From contig NZ_JAGINP010000001.1 of assembly GCF_017876155.1 (NCBI RefSeq), positions 496,001-560,000 of the forward strand: a stretch of 64,000 nucleotides of DNA, read 5' to 3'. Origin of the DNA: Azospirillum rugosum. Lineage in GTDB: Bacteria; Pseudomonadota; Alphaproteobacteria; Azospirillales; Azospirillaceae. Under the pieces are notes generated by a model that made no database searches, was not told the DNA's origin, and was given only the letters and a program-made list of their open reading frames with translations. Shown piece after piece: positions 25,100 through 34,476 of this stretch (the stretch's first letter is position 1; every line of letters starts with the position of its first letter). The position numbers and the translations under genes are program-made.

Positions 25100-25972
25100 A
25101 TGGCCGATTTCAACATCGCCCCCACGAAGCCCCGGAAACCCAACCCGATCGCCCGCAAGGACGCCGGGTCCGAAAACTTTCCCGTAGCATCGCACCTGTT
25201 GCCGAAGCATTTGCGGCCGCACGTGATGGCCTTCTACCGATTCGTGCGCCTGGGCGACGACATCGCCGACGATCCGGACCTGGAGCCGGAGACCAAGCTG
25301 GCCTACCTGGAGGCGCTGGAGCGCTCCCTCACCACCGGCCAGGCCAAGCACGCCTACCTGAAGCCGGCGCTGGATCTGCGCGCCAGCCTGCAATCGACGG
25401 GGGTCAGCGACCGCCATGCCCGTCAGGTGCTGCGCGCCTTCCGGCGCGACGCGGTCGGCGCGCGCTGCCACAGCTGGAGCGACCTGCTGCTCTACTGCCG
25501 CTTCTCCGCCAACCCGGTCGGGCGCTTCCTGCTCGACCTGCACGGCGAGGGCGTGGCCGCCGGCCCGGCGTCGGACGCGCTCTGCTCGGCGCTCCAGGTG
25601 CTCAACCACCTTCAGGACTGCCGCGACGACTGGATGCAGCTCGGCCGCTGCTACATCCCGCTCGCCTGGTTCGAGGAAGGCGGGATCAGCGTCGAACGGC
25701 TGGTCGAGCCGGAGAGCGACGCCAAGCTGCGCGTCATCTTCGACCGCACGCTGGAGCACACAGACCGCCTGCTGGAGCGGGCGGCCCCCCTGCCCAGCCT
25801 GATCCAGCACCGCGGCCTGCGGCTGGAGGCGTCGGTGATCCTCAGCCTCGCGGAATCGCTGGCCAAGCGGCTGAAAGCGCGCGATCCACTGAAGAAGCGC
25901 GTGGTGCTGGGCACCCATCATAAGGTTTATGCCGCCGCACGGGGACTGGCGCGCGCGCTGGGCACGAAATAG
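25100..25972 (+). CDS. hpnC: Hopanoid squalene synthase HpnC
   Basis: This gene encodes 290 residues. HpnC, HpnD and HpnE convert two farnesyl diphosphates to squalene by way of presqualene diphosphate and hydroxysqualene; HpnC acts at the hydroxysqualene step. The first Asp-rich motif is RLGDDIADD (50-58) and the second QDCRDDW (172-178). hpnD follows 40 bases downstream, then hpnE in an overlap. The cluster supplies hopanoid precursors. The cyclase gene (shc) is not in the window. Confidence 0.93.
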   Translation: MADFNIAPTKPRKPNPIARKDAGSENFPVASHLLPKHLRPHVMAFYRFVRLGDDIADDPDLEPETKLAYLEALERSLTTGQAKHAYLKPALDLRASLQSTGVSDRHARQVLRAFRRDAVGARCHSWSDLLLYCRFSANPVGRFLLDLHGEGVAAGPASDALCSALQVLNHLQDCRDDWMQLGRCYIPLAWFEEGGISVERLVEPESDAKLRVIFDRTLEHTDRLLERAAPLPSLIQHRGLRLEASVILSLAESLAKRLKARDPLKKRVVLGTHHKVYAAARGLARALGTK

Positions 25973-26012
25973 GATGAGGTGACCGACCGGAGTAACAGGA
26001 CAGGACCGCAGC

Positions 26013-26933
26013 ATGCCGCAGCCGACGCTGGACTCGACGCGCGACGAATCCGCCGCGAACCCGGCGGCCGCCGCGGCCGCCGTCACCCAGAGTTCCGGCA
26101 GCACCTTCTACTGGCCGATGCTGCTTCTGCCGCGTTCCAAGCGCGCGGCAATGTTCGCCATCTACGCCTTCTGCCGCCGGATCGACGACATCGCCGACGA
26201 ACCCGGCGATCCCGTGGAGAAACGCGCCGCGCTGGACGAGTGGCGGCGCGAGGTCCGCGGCCTCTACGCCGGGGGCGCCCCGTCCAGCCCGCTGGGCGCC
26301 GCCCTGAAGGGCGCTATCGACCGCTACGGCCTGCCCCGCGGGGAACTGGAGGCGCTGATCGACGGCATGGCGATGGACATTCCCGCCGACAATGGCAGCG
26401 CCGGGCTCCTGGCGCCGCCCCTTCCCACGCTGCGGCTCTACTGCCGGCGAGTCGCGGGGGCCGTCGGCATGCTGGCGATTCGCGTGTTCGACCGCGCCGA
26501 CGCCTCCACGGAGGCCTTCGCCCTGGCGTTGGGCGAGGCGTTGCAGCTGACCAACATCCTGCGCGACGTGGCCGAGGACGGGGAGATGGGGCGGCTCTAC
26601 CTGCCGCGCGAGCTGCTGGACGACGCCGGCATCAGCACCTCCGACCCGGCCGCCGTGCTCGCCCACCCCAACCTGCCGAAAGTCTGCGAGGCGCTGGCCC
26701 ACCTCGCCGAGGAGAAGTTCGCCGAATCGCGGCGGGCGCTGGAGGAGAGCCGGAAGGGCGGGCGGCGCGGCTCCCTGTGGGCGGCGGTCGCCATGATGGT
26801 GCTGTACCACCGGCTGCTCGTCCGCCTGCGCGCGCGGGGCTGGGCCGACCCGGCGCAGCGGGTGCGCGTGGGCAAGCGCGAATGCGCGCTGGTGGCGATC
26901 CGCTGCGCGGTCGGATACCCTCCGGCATCGTGA
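26013..26933 (+). CDS. hpnD: Presqualene diphosphate synthase HpnD
   Basis: This gene encodes 306 residues. HpnD condenses two farnesyl diphosphates to presqualene diphosphate. Asp-rich motifs are CRRIDDIADE (54-63) and LTNILRDVAEDGEMGRLYLP (179-198), the latter including the conserved NILRD. The Ala-rich N-terminus is probably disordered. Its TGA overlaps the GTG start of hpnE (GTGA), which indicates translational coupling. A 12-residue Pro/Ser-containing tail closes the protein. Confidence 0.94.
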   Translation: MPQPTLDSTRDESAANPAAAAAAVTQSSGSTFYWPMLLLPRSKRAAMFAIYAFCRRIDDIADEPGDPVEKRAALDEWRREVRGLYAGGAPSSPLGAALKGAIDRYGLPRGELEALIDGMAMDIPADNGSAGLLAPPLPTLRLYCRRVAGAVGMLAIRVFDRADASTEAFALALGEALQLTNILRDVAEDGEMGRLYLPRELLDDAGISTSDPAAVLAHPNLPKVCEALAHLAEEKFAESRRALEESRKGGRRGSLWAAVAMMVLYHRLLVRLRARGWADPAQRVRVGKRECALVAIRCAVGYPPAS

Positions 26934-28249
26934 AGACGCATTCCGCACCGACCGTCCACATCGTCGGGGCTGGCCTTGCCGGCCTGTCGGCGGCCGTACG
27001 CCTGACGGCCGCCGGGCGGCGCGCCGTCCTTTACGAAAGCGCGCCGCAGGCCGGCGGGCGCGCCCGGTCCTTCTTCGATTCGACCCTCGGCCGCACGGTC
27101 GACAACGGCAGCCATCTGGCGCTCAGCGGCAACCGCGCCCTGCTCGCCTATCTTGAGGCGATTGGCGCCCGCGGCGGCCTGACGGAGCTGCGGCCCGCCG
27201 CCTTCCCCTTCCTCGACCTGCGCAACGGCGAGCGCTGGACGCTGCGGCCCGGCGGCCTCTGGCTGTTCGACAAGGCGCGCCGCGTGCCGGGCAGCCGCCC
27301 GGCCGACTATCTGTCGGCGCTCCGCACCCTCCTGGCCGGCCCTTCGGCCAGCATCGCCGACGCGCTGCCCCCCGGTGGCCCGCTGCACGACCGGCTGTGG
27401 CAGCCGCTCGGCGTCTCGGTGATGAACGGCGCGCTGGACCGGTCGTCGGCGCGCCTGTTCGGCGCGGTGCTGCGCGAGACGCTGCTGCGCGGCGAGGCTG
27501 CCTGCCGGCCGCTGTTCGCGGAGCGCGGCCTGTCCGCCGCCCTGGTCGACCCCGCCGTTTCCTGGCTGGAGCGCAACGGAAGCACGCTGCGGCTCGGCAG
27601 CCGGGTGGATGGGTTGGAGCGCGACGGGGACCGCATCACCGCCCTGTCCGTGTCGGGGGAGCGGGTCCCGGTCGGTCTCGCCGATTCGGTCGTCCTCGCT
27701 GCCCCGGCCTGGATCTCCAGCCGCCTTCTGCCCGGCCTCCCGGCGCCCGCCGCAGGGCACGCCATCGTGAACGCCCATTTCCGCCTGGACGACGCGCCCC
27801 TGCTGCCGGGCGGCCTGCCCTTCCTCGGCCTCGTTGGCGGCACGGCGGAATGGCTGTTCCTGCGCGGCGACGTCGCGTCCGTCACGGTCAGCGACGCGGA
27901 TTCCCTGGCCGACCAACCCGCGGAGGCCGTCGCAGCCCGCCTGTGGAGCGACGTCGCGCGCGCGCTTGCCCTGGGCGGCCCGGTGCCACCGGTTCGAATC
28001 GTCAAAGAGAAGCGGGCCACCCCCGACCAGGCACCGGCGGAGATGGCGAAGCGTCCAGCGAGCCGAATCGGCTTGGAAAACCTCGTTCTGGCCGGGGATT
28101 GGACTGAAACAGGGCTGCCGGCGACGCTGGAAGCGGCGATTCGCTCCGGTGAACAGGCGGCCAAGGCCCTCTTGGGCGCCCGAGGTACCACCTTTTCGCG
28201 CCTCGGCCTTTTTCCGGCCTTCACTTTGCCGCGCCGCGGGCCTATTTGA
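26930..28249 (+). CDS. hpnE: Hydroxysqualene dehydroxylase HpnE
   Basis: This gene encodes 439 residues from the GTG at 26930, which overlaps the hpnD stop. HpnE is an FAD-dependent enzyme related to phytoene desaturases that reduces hydroxysqualene to squalene. The dinucleotide fold is VHIVGAGLAGLSAAVRL (9-25), followed by the RARSFFDSTLGRTVDNGSH segment and, near the C-terminus, LVLAGDWTETGLPATLEAA, which closes the FAD site. It is last in the hpnCDE operon; sodB begins 71 bases later with its own ribosome binding site. Confidence 0.92.
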   Translation: MKTHSAPTVHIVGAGLAGLSAAVRLTAAGRRAVLYESAPQAGGRARSFFDSTLGRTVDNGSHLALSGNRALLAYLEAIGARGGLTELRPAAFPFLDLRNGERWTLRPGGLWLFDKARRVPGSRPADYLSALRTLLAGPSASIADALPPGGPLHDRLWQPLGVSVMNGALDRSSARLFGAVLRETLLRGEAACRPLFAERGLSAALVDPAVSWLERNGSTLRLGSRVDGLERDGDRITALSVSGERVPVGLADSVVLAAPAWISSRLLPGLPAPAAGHAIVNAHFRLDDAPLLPGGLPFLGLVGGTAEWLFLRGDVASVTVSDADSLADQPAEAVAARLWSDVARALALGGPVPPVRIVKEKRATPDQAPAEMAKRPASRIGLENLVLAGDWTETGLPATLEAAIRSGEQAAKALLGARGTTFSRLGLFPAFTLPRRGPI

Positions 28250-28320
28250 GCGGACGGAGGCGCTGCGCCGGTATAGGCTCGGCCCGAGGAAGTGGACAAT
28301 TCAAGAAGAGAGGGTAACCC

Positions 28321-28926
28321 ATGGCGTTCGAACTTCCGCCGCTCCCCTACGCGTACGACGCGCTGGAGCCGTTCATGTCGTCGCAGACTCTCCACCTGCA
28401 CCACGACAAGCATCACCAGACCTACGTCACCAACCTGAACAACCTGACGAAGGACAGCCCGCTGGCCAACGCCAGCCTGGAAGACGTCATCAAGCAGAGC
28501 TACGGCGACGCGTCCAAGCAGGGCCTCTTCAACAACGCCGGCCAGGTGTGGAACCACACCTTCTATTGGCAGAGCATGAAGAAGAACGGTGGCGGCGCCA
28601 TCCCGGGTGAGCTCGAGAAGCGCCTGATCGCTGACTTCGGCAGCGTCGAAAAGTTCAAGGAAGAGTTCTCGAACGCCGCCATCACCCAGTTCGGCTCGGG
28701 CTGGGCGTGGCTGTACGTCGAGGGCGGCAAGCTGAAGGTCACCAAGACCGGCAACGCCGACACCCCGCTGGCCCAGGGCCACTTCCCGCTGCTGACCGCC
28801 GACGTGTGGGAGCATGCCTACTACGTCGACTACCAGAACCGCCGCGCGGATTTCGTGAAGGCGTTCCTGGAGAGCCTGGTGAACTGGGAGTTCGTCGCCG
28901 AGCGCCTGTCCAAGGCTCCGGCCTGA
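28321..28926 (+). CDS. sodB: Superoxide dismutase [Fe]
   Basis: This gene encodes 201 residues. It dismutates superoxide in the cytoplasm. Metal ligands are visible as His in LHLHHDKHHQTYV (about 27), His in VWNHTFYW, and DVWEHAYYVDY (Asp and His). Gln in NNAGQVWNH is in the position characteristic of iron-type enzymes, although Fe/Mn or cambialistic use cannot be excluded. The gene has its own ribosome binding site (GAGAGGG) and a strong terminator. Confidence 0.95.
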   Translation: MAFELPPLPYAYDALEPFMSSQTLHLHHDKHHQTYVTNLNNLTKDSPLANASLEDVIKQSYGDASKQGLFNNAGQVWNHTFYWQSMKKNGGGAIPGELEKRLIADFGSVEKFKEEFSNAAITQFGSGWAWLYVEGGKLKVTKTGNADTPLAQGHFPLLTADVWEHAYYVDYQNRRADFVKAFLESLVNWEFVAERLSKAPA

Positions 28927-28953
28927 TCCCGCCGAGGATCGCCGGAACGAGAA

Positions 28954-28976
28954 GGGCCCCGAAAGGGGCCCTTTTT
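28954..28976 (+). terminator. Rho-independent terminator of sodB
   Basis: GGGCCCC (28954-28960), GAAA, GGGGCCC (28965-28971), then five T. It also faces the end of the convergent gene at 28995. Confidence 0.9.
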
Positions 28977-28994
28977 GCGTGGTGCCGGAATCGA

Positions 28995-29930
28995 TCAGCC
29001 CGACGATCCCGCAGCTTTCACCGCCTCGATCATCTCCAGGAAGCCTTGAACCGACCGGTAGGGTCCGTTCGGATCGCCCACCAGCGCGAAACAGGCGTAA
29101 AGGCGCTCCCAATCCGGGGTGGCGCTGAATTCTCCAAACCAGGGGCCGCGGCTTTGCCAGCCGGCCAGGGACGCCGCGACGTCCGCCGGCACGCACCGCC
29201 CAGCCTCCCGCTCGCCGTTCAGGAAGGCAAGCGCCGACCGGCCGCCCCCGGCGAGGTTCTCCGCGAAGACTGCGATGCTGTCCGGGTGCAGCGACACCCG
29301 CCCTTCCGGTCCACGATGGATGATGGGCAGGATCGGCGCCAGACGCGGGAAAAGGGTGTTCGCCCAGACCTCGCCACCCCAATAGAGGCGCGCAACGCGG
29401 GCGAAATGACCGACGTCGGAAACGGCCTGCAAGCCGCTCCGGTCCAGCGGCAGGATCTCGACCTTCGGCTTGGTGATGTCGACCGTGTCGTTCGCGACGT
29501 CAACGTAGAGGTCGCCGATCTGCAAGGCGTTCTGGAAGTAGCGCTCCCTCAGGGCGCCCCAGATGGGGACAATGGGACCGCCCTCCGCCCGAAAGGCCGC
29601 GAGGGCGGCCAGAACGGGACCATCCGGCGCGGCGATGCGGCGGACAAGCCGTCCCAGGACGGCGTCGGTGATCTCCCGGCAGTATCCCTTGGGAAACGGA
29701 TAGCGCCGCCGCGGAAGGGCCAGCGTGCCGGCGCCCACCTCCCCGTCCACGCCGAGGCGCAGGTCCAGCATCAGCCGTTCCAGGTCGCCGAGACGCGGCG
29801 CGATGAGCCGCGCCGTCAGGTCCCGCACCCGCTGGTCGACCTCCAGCGGCCGGCGGTGCGCCCGCCAAACGCTCAGTTGGTGATCGACGGGCGAGTCGGA
29901 GGCCGTCGACTCCGGAGGATGTTCGTTCAA
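28995..29930 (-). CDS. Hypothetical protein downstream of the Mth938-like gene
   Basis: This gene encodes 311 residues from a TTG at 29930, 2 bases after the stop of the upstream gene. The frame is open far upstream, so the start is uncertain. Segments such as RRRYPFPKGYCREITDAVLGRL and YFQNALQIGDLYVDVANDTVDITKPKVEILPLD look well structured, with no signal peptide or membrane helix. I recognise no family. It follows the secDF-Mth938 genes on the same strand and is convergent with sodB. Confidence 0.65.
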   Translation of the reverse strand: MNEHPPESTASDSPVDHQLSVWRAHRRPLEVDQRVRDLTARLIAPRLGDLERLMLDLRLGVDGEVGAGTLALPRRRYPFPKGYCREITDAVLGRLVRRIAAPDGPVLAALAAFRAEGGPIVPIWGALRERYFQNALQIGDLYVDVANDTVDITKPKVEILPLDRSGLQAVSDVGHFARVARLYWGGEVWANTLFPRLAPILPIIHRGPEGRVSLHPDSIAVFAENLAGGGRSALAFLNGEREAGRCVPADVAASLAGWQSRGPWFGEFSATPDWERLYACFALVGDPNGPYRSVQGFLEMIEAVKAAGSSG

Positions 29931-29932
29931 CC

Positions 29933-30310
29933 TCAGACCGGCAGCAAGGCCGCGCCCACACGGCGCCCCTCGGCGAGCAGGACGTTGTAGGTCCGGCAGG
30001 CGGCACCGGTGTCCATGACCTCGACCACCAGCCCGGCTTCGCGCAGGCTCTGGCGCAGGGCCTTCGGCAGGAGCTGCATCTTGGCCCCCGAGCCGAGCAG
30101 CAGAAGCTCGACCCGCGGCTGCGCGCCCACGACCATCGCGAAGTCGTCCACGGTCAGGGCCGAGAAGTCCGTGGCCTCCCACGGCTGCGTGCGGTCGGGC
30201 AGCACCACGACCGCACCGGTCCGCCACTTCCCTGACACGCAGAACTGCCCGTCCCCATACCCGTCGATGACCTGCCGGTCCGACGGAATGATCGGCGTGA
30301 TGTCCGCCAT
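29933..30310 (-). CDS. Mth938-like domain protein (DUF498)
   Basis: This gene encodes 125 residues. The pattern (IIDGYGDGQFCVSG-like opening, AVVVLPDRTQPW, VELLLLGSGAKMQLLP, GLVVEVMDTGAACRTYNVLLAEGR) is the single Mth938/NDUFAF3-like domain. Its eukaryotic relative NDUFAF3 assists complex I assembly. In many alphaproteobacteria it follows secDF, as here (secF ends 44 bases upstream). It is interesting that an NDUFAF6-like gene is also in the window, about 5 kb away. Function in bacteria is not settled. Confidence 0.88.
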   Translation of the reverse strand: MADITPIIPSDRQVIDGYGDGQFCVSGKWRTGAVVVLPDRTQPWEATDFSALTVDDFAMVVGAQPRVELLLLGSGAKMQLLPKALRQSLREAGLVVEVMDTGAACRTYNVLLAEGRRVGAALLPV

Positions 30311-30354
30311 CGCTTACCCGCAATCCTTGTTGCTGATTTTCAGGGCGTGGGCCC

Positions 30355-31308
30355 TTAGGGCGTGGGGGCCGGCTGCTGCGCGCCCTCGGCCGCCGGCGCG
30401 CCGCGGCGCAGCCGGTTCTCGCCCAGGAACAGCAAGATGGGGGCGGCGATGAAGATCGACGAGGAGGTCGCCAGGAAAATGCCGAAGATCAGCACGATGC
30501 CGAAGTCCTGCAACGCCTCGCCGCCGAAGATCGCCAGCGGGATGATTGACAGCAGCGTGCACATGGAGGTGCCGAGCGTGCGGTTCAGCGTCTCGTTGAT
30601 GGACCGATCGATCAGCTCGCGCAGCGGCATCTTCTTGTAGATGCGCAGGTTCTCGCGCATGCGGTCGTAGACGACGACCTTGTCGTTGATCGAATAGCCC
30701 ATGATGGTCAGGATCGCCGCGATGGCGGTCAGGTTGAACTGCAACCCGGTGATCGCGTAGAAGCCGACAATCTTCGTCACGTCCAGCAGCAGCGTGACCA
30801 CCGCGCCGAAGCCGAACTGCCATTCGAAGCGGAACCAGATGTAGACCAGCATCGCCACCATGGCGAGGCCGAGCGACAGCATGCCGTTGTAGAACAGCTC
30901 GCCGCTGACCGACGCGCCCACCGCCTCGACGCGGCGCACCGTGGTGCCGGGAATTTCCTTGGCGAGCGTGGCGCGTACCTTGTCGGCCGCCACCTGCTGG
31001 GCCGCGTCGTCGCCGGGCTGGCGCTCCAGCCGGATCAGCACGTCCTGGGGCGAGCCGAACTCCTGCAGCGCCACCTGCCCCATGTTGAGCTGGCCCAGCG
31101 TGTGGCGCAGCGACGCGAAGTCGGCGGCCTGCGGCGTGCGCGCCTCGATGACGATGCCGCCGCGGAAGTCGATGCCGTAGTTCAGCCCCGGGTAGAAGAA
31201 CAGGGCGATGGAGGCGAGCGACAGCAGCGCCGACAGGATCAGGCCGGCGTAGCGGCCGCGCATGAACTGGATGTTCGTGTTGTCGGGAACCAGGCGGAGC
31301 CGGAACAT
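30355..31308 (-). CDS. secF: Protein translocase subunit SecF
   Basis: This gene encodes 317 residues. SecF with SecD uses the proton gradient to pull exported proteins across the inner membrane. The opening SLASIALFFYPGLNYGIDFRGGIVIE contains the SecF signature GIDFRGG. Six membrane segments are expected, one N-terminal and five after the periplasmic part; TIMGYSINDKVVVYDRMREN and the ETLNRTLGTS loop are classic. A Pro/Ala tail follows. It begins 18 bases after secD. Confidence 0.96.
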   Translation of the reverse strand: MFRLRLVPDNTNIQFMRGRYAGLILSALLSLASIALFFYPGLNYGIDFRGGIVIEARTPQAADFASLRHTLGQLNMGQVALQEFGSPQDVLIRLERQPGDDAAQQVAADKVRATLAKEIPGTTVRRVEAVGASVSGELFYNGMLSLGLAMVAMLVYIWFRFEWQFGFGAVVTLLLDVTKIVGFYAITGLQFNLTAIAAILTIMGYSINDKVVVYDRMRENLRIYKKMPLRELIDRSINETLNRTLGTSMCTLLSIIPLAIFGGEALQDFGIVLIFGIFLATSSSIFIAAPILLFLGENRLRRGAPAAEGAQQPAPTP

Positions 31309-31326
31309 GGGAAAGACCTTTCAGAC

Positions 31327-32925
31327 TCAGACCGGCAGGGCGGCCGGCCGCGACTGGCGCAGCCAGCTGACCATCATGAGGCGCACGAGCACGGTCGCCG
31401 TGAACATCGAGATGAGGATGCCGAAGGTGATGGTGACGGCGAAGCCCTTGATGGCGCCGGTGCCGAAGATGAACAGCAGCGCCATCTTGATGACCGTCGT
31501 CAGGTTCGAGTCGACGATGGTCGAGTAGGCGCGACTGAAGCCGGCCTCCATCGCGCCGAACACGCCGCGGCCCTTCTTCGTCTCCTCGCGGATGCGCTCG
31601 TTGATCAGGATGTTGGCGTCCACCGACAAGCCCAGCGACAGCAGGATGCCGGCGATGCCCGGCAGGGTCAGCGTGGCGTGCAGCATCGACAGCGCCGCCA
31701 GCGTCAGCACGATGTTGATCAGCAGGGCGAAGCAGGCGAAGGCGCCGAACAGGCCGTAGGCGGCGAGCATATAGGCGCAGACCAGGACGAAGCCGACGGT
31801 GACCGACATCAGGCCGGCGCGGATCGAATCGGCGCCCAGGTCGGGGCCGACCGTGCGCTCCTCGATCACCTTCAGCGGTGCCGGCAGGGCGCCGGCGCGC
31901 AGAAGTACGGCGAGGTCGTTGGCCCCGGCGGCGGTGAAGCTGCCGCTGATCTGGCCGCGGCCGCCGGTGATCGGCTCGCGGATCACCGGCGCGCTGATCA
32001 CCTTGTTGTCCAGCACGATGGCGAAGGGGCGGCTGACGTTGGCGCGAGTCACGTCGGCAAAGCGGCGCGCGCCGACGCTGTCGAACTCGAAGTTGACGAC
32101 CCACTCGCCGGTCTGCGGGTTGGTGCCCGCGGTGGCGTTCTTCAGGTTGGCGCCGTCCACCTCGACCTTCTTGCGCACCACGTAGGACTGCTGGTTGCGC
32201 CCGCCCTCGGTGGAGGGCAGCACCTCGGAGCCCGGAGGGGCGCGCCCGGTGGTCGGGTCGGCGTTCATGTCCACGAGGCGGAAGGTCATCTTCGCGGTGG
32301 TGCCCAGCAGCCGCTTGATGCGGTCGGGGTCTTCCACGCCGGGCAGCTGGACCAGGATGCGGTCGTTGCCCTGGCGCGCGATGATCGGCTCGTTCACGCC
32401 GGTCTCGTCGATTCGGCGGCGCACGATCTCGATCGACTGCTCGATCGCCTGGGTCGCGCGGTCGCGCATCGCGACCTCGCTGAGGGTCGCGGTCACCGTG
32501 CCGCCGTTGGCCCGGATATCCAGGTCCGGTTGCCCGCCGCCGAGCGCGCCGCCGCCGATTGTGTTGGCCAGCGGACGCAGCGCCTTGACGGCGTCGTCGG
32601 CCTGGGCCGGGTCGCGCAGCTGCACGGTGATGCCGCGGTCGCCCGCGTTGATCGCCGTGTAGCCGATGTTCGCGGTGCGCAGCTGCGTCCGCGCCGAATC
32701 GACCAGCCCTTCGACGCGGTCATGGATGACCGCGTTCATGTCGACCTCGAGCAGCAGGTGCGATCCGCCGCGCAGGTCGAGGCCGAGGTTGACGCGGGTG
32801 CCCGCGTACCAGTCCGGCAGGGCGGCCAGCGTCTCGCGGCTGAGGAAGTTCGGCAGCGAGAGAATGGTCCCGAGCACGCAGACAGCGATGATCAGGTACG
32901 TCTTCCAGCGCGGAAAATACAGCAT
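31327..32925 (-). CDS. secD: Protein translocase subunit SecD
   Basis: This gene encodes 532 residues. An N-terminal membrane helix (MLYFPRWKTYLIIAVCVLG) is followed by a large periplasmic region with VNLGLDLRGGSHLLLEVD (the P1 signature) and about five C-terminal helices containing LSVDANILINERIREE. It acts with SecF and YajC on SecYEG. Operon order is yajC-secD-secF. The yajC gene ends 36 bases upstream. Confidence 0.97.
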   Translation of the reverse strand: MLYFPRWKTYLIIAVCVLGTILSLPNFLSRETLAALPDWYAGTRVNLGLDLRGGSHLLLEVDMNAVIHDRVEGLVDSARTQLRTANIGYTAINAGDRGITVQLRDPAQADDAVKALRPLANTIGGGALGGGQPDLDIRANGGTVTATLSEVAMRDRATQAIEQSIEIVRRRIDETGVNEPIIARQGNDRILVQLPGVEDPDRIKRLLGTTAKMTFRLVDMNADPTTGRAPPGSEVLPSTEGGRNQQSYVVRKKVEVDGANLKNATAGTNPQTGEWVVNFEFDSVGARRFADVTRANVSRPFAIVLDNKVISAPVIREPITGGRGQISGSFTAAGANDLAVLLRAGALPAPLKVIEERTVGPDLGADSIRAGLMSVTVGFVLVCAYMLAAYGLFGAFACFALLINIVLTLAALSMLHATLTLPGIAGILLSLGLSVDANILINERIREETKKGRGVFGAMEAGFSRAYSTIVDSNLTTVIKMALLFIFGTGAIKGFAVTITFGILISMFTATVLVRLMMVSWLRQSRPAALPV

Positions 32926-32961
32926 ACGTCAACCAGTCCCGTTCGCTACCGAAGGGCCGCC

Positions 32962-33393
32962 TTACTTGCGGCCCGCAACCTTGGCCTCGCCGGCCTTCTC
33001 GCCCTCGGCGGTCGTCGCCGGGGCCGGGGCCGGGGTGCCGCCCGTGCCGCCGCCAGTACCGGATTTGCCGGCCGGCTCGGTCTTGGCGAGCACCAGGTTC
33101 ACGGTCGAGCGGACGACGCGCACGCGCACGTTCTCGGCGATCTCGACCTGCAACTCATCCTCGGGGCCGACCTTGGTCACGGTGCCGATGATGCCGCCGC
33201 CGGTCACCACGCGGTCGCCGCGGCGGATCGCCTCCAGCATGCCCTTGTGTTCCTTCATCTTCTTCTGCTGCGGACGGATCAGCAGGAAGTAGAAGACGAC
33301 GAAGATCAGAATCAGCGGCAGGAACTGCACGATCATGTCGGCCCCACCGGCGGCGGGCGCGGCGGTCTGTGCATAAGCCGTCGAAACGAACAT
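32962..33393 (-). CDS. yajC: Preprotein translocase subunit YajC
   Basis: This gene encodes 143 residues from the ATG at 33393. One membrane helix (MIVQFLPLILIFVVFYFLL) is followed by IRPQQKKMKEHKGML and a small cytoplasmic beta domain (GDRVVTGGGIIGTV, VRVVRSTVNLVL), the standard YajC layout. The Gly/Thr/Pro/Ala-rich tail is longer than in E. coli, as is common in alphaproteobacteria. It is the first gene of yajC-secDF and diverges from the DUF815 ATPase. Confidence 0.95.
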   Translation of the reverse strand: MFVSTAYAQTAAPAAGGADMIVQFLPLILIFVVFYFLLIRPQQKKMKEHKGMLEAIRRGDRVVTGGGIIGTVTKVGPEDELQVEIAENVRVRVVRSTVNLVLAKTEPAGKSGTGGGTGGTPAPAPATTAEGEKAGEAKVAGRK

Positions 33394-33603
33394 CAGGAGG
33401 CTCCTTGTGGTTGGTCCCGGCACCCTACCCAAAGGGGCCAGGACGCCGCGACTATAACGGGCCGCGCCCGCGATGCAACGGGATACGGAAAAAGGGCGGC
33501 GCCTTGTGCCGGGCCACCCGTGTGATACCGTGCGCTTGCGACGAAAAAATGGCCGTGCACCCGGCCGGTTTCCATGAAAATCTGCGCCCAGCAGAAGATG
33601 ACA

Positions 33604-34476
33604 ATGCCGGATCCTATGACCATCGATTCCCAACTGCTGCCGCTGCTCTCCCGCATCGCCGAGGCGCTGGAGCGTCTGGCCCCGCCGCCGGCCGGCCGGC
33701 TCGACCTCGCCGCCGCCGACGCCTTCGTCTGGCACGCCGACCCCGACCGGCTGGAGCCGGTGCCCACGGTGAACCGGGTCGAGATCGGCCTCCTCCAGGG
33801 CGTGGAGCGGCAGCGCGACATCCTGCTGGACAACACGCAGCGCTTCGCCGCCGGGCTGCCGGCCAACAACGCGCTGCTCTGGGGCTCGCGCGGCATGGGC
33901 AAAAGCTCGCTGGTGAAGTCGGTGCACGCCGCGGTCGCGGAGCAGCACCCCGGCACCATCGCGCTGGTGGAGATCCACAGGGAGGACATCCCCACCCTGC
34001 CCCGCCTGCTGTCACGCCTGAAGGACGAGCCGCGCCGCTTCATCCTGTTCTGCGACGACCTGTCCTTCGACCACGACGACGCGCACTACAAGTCGCTGAA
34101 GGCCGTGCTGGAGGGAGGAATCGAGGGCCGGCCGGAGAATGTGGTCTTCTACGCCACCTCAAACCGGCGCCACCTGATGCCGCGCGACATGATCGAGAAC
34201 GAGCGTTCCACCGCCATCAACCCGGCCGAGGCCGTGGAGGAAAAGGTGTCGCTGTCGGACCGCTTCGGCCTGTGGCTGGGCTTCCACAACTGCGACCAGC
34301 CGACCTACTTCGCGATGATCGAGGGCTACGCCCGGCGCTTCGGCCTCGACGTGCCGGTGGAGCAGCTGCACGCCGAGGCGGTGGAATGGTCGATGACGCG
34401 CGGCAGCCGGTCCGGCCGCGTCGCCTGGCAGTTCATCCAGGACCTGGCTGGCCGTCTCGGGAAGCCCCTTCGCTGA
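33604..34476 (+). CDS. DUF815 AAA+ ATPase
   Basis: This gene encodes 290 residues from the ATG at 33604 (an ATG at 33574 is in frame). Walker A is WGSRGMGKSSLVK, Walker B FILFCDDLSFD, followed by the sensor-1 segment VVFYATSNRRHLMP. These, with NNALLWGSRG upstream, mark the DUF815 family of small AAA+ proteins of unknown role, conserved in alphaproteobacteria between nlpD/pcm and yajC. Its 3' end overlaps the convergent nlpD-like gene by 44 bases. Confidence 0.93.
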   Translation: MPDPMTIDSQLLPLLSRIAEALERLAPPPAGRLDLAAADAFVWHADPDRLEPVPTVNRVEIGLLQGVERQRDILLDNTQRFAAGLPANNALLWGSRGMGKSSLVKSVHAAVAEQHPGTIALVEIHREDIPTLPRLLSRLKDEPRRFILFCDDLSFDHDDAHYKSLKAVLEGGIEGRPENVVFYATSNRRHLMPRDMIENERSTAINPAEAVEEKVSLSDRFGLWLGFHNCDQPTYFAMIEGYARRFGLDVPVEQLHAEAVEWSMTRGSRSGRVAWQFIQDLAGRLGKPLR

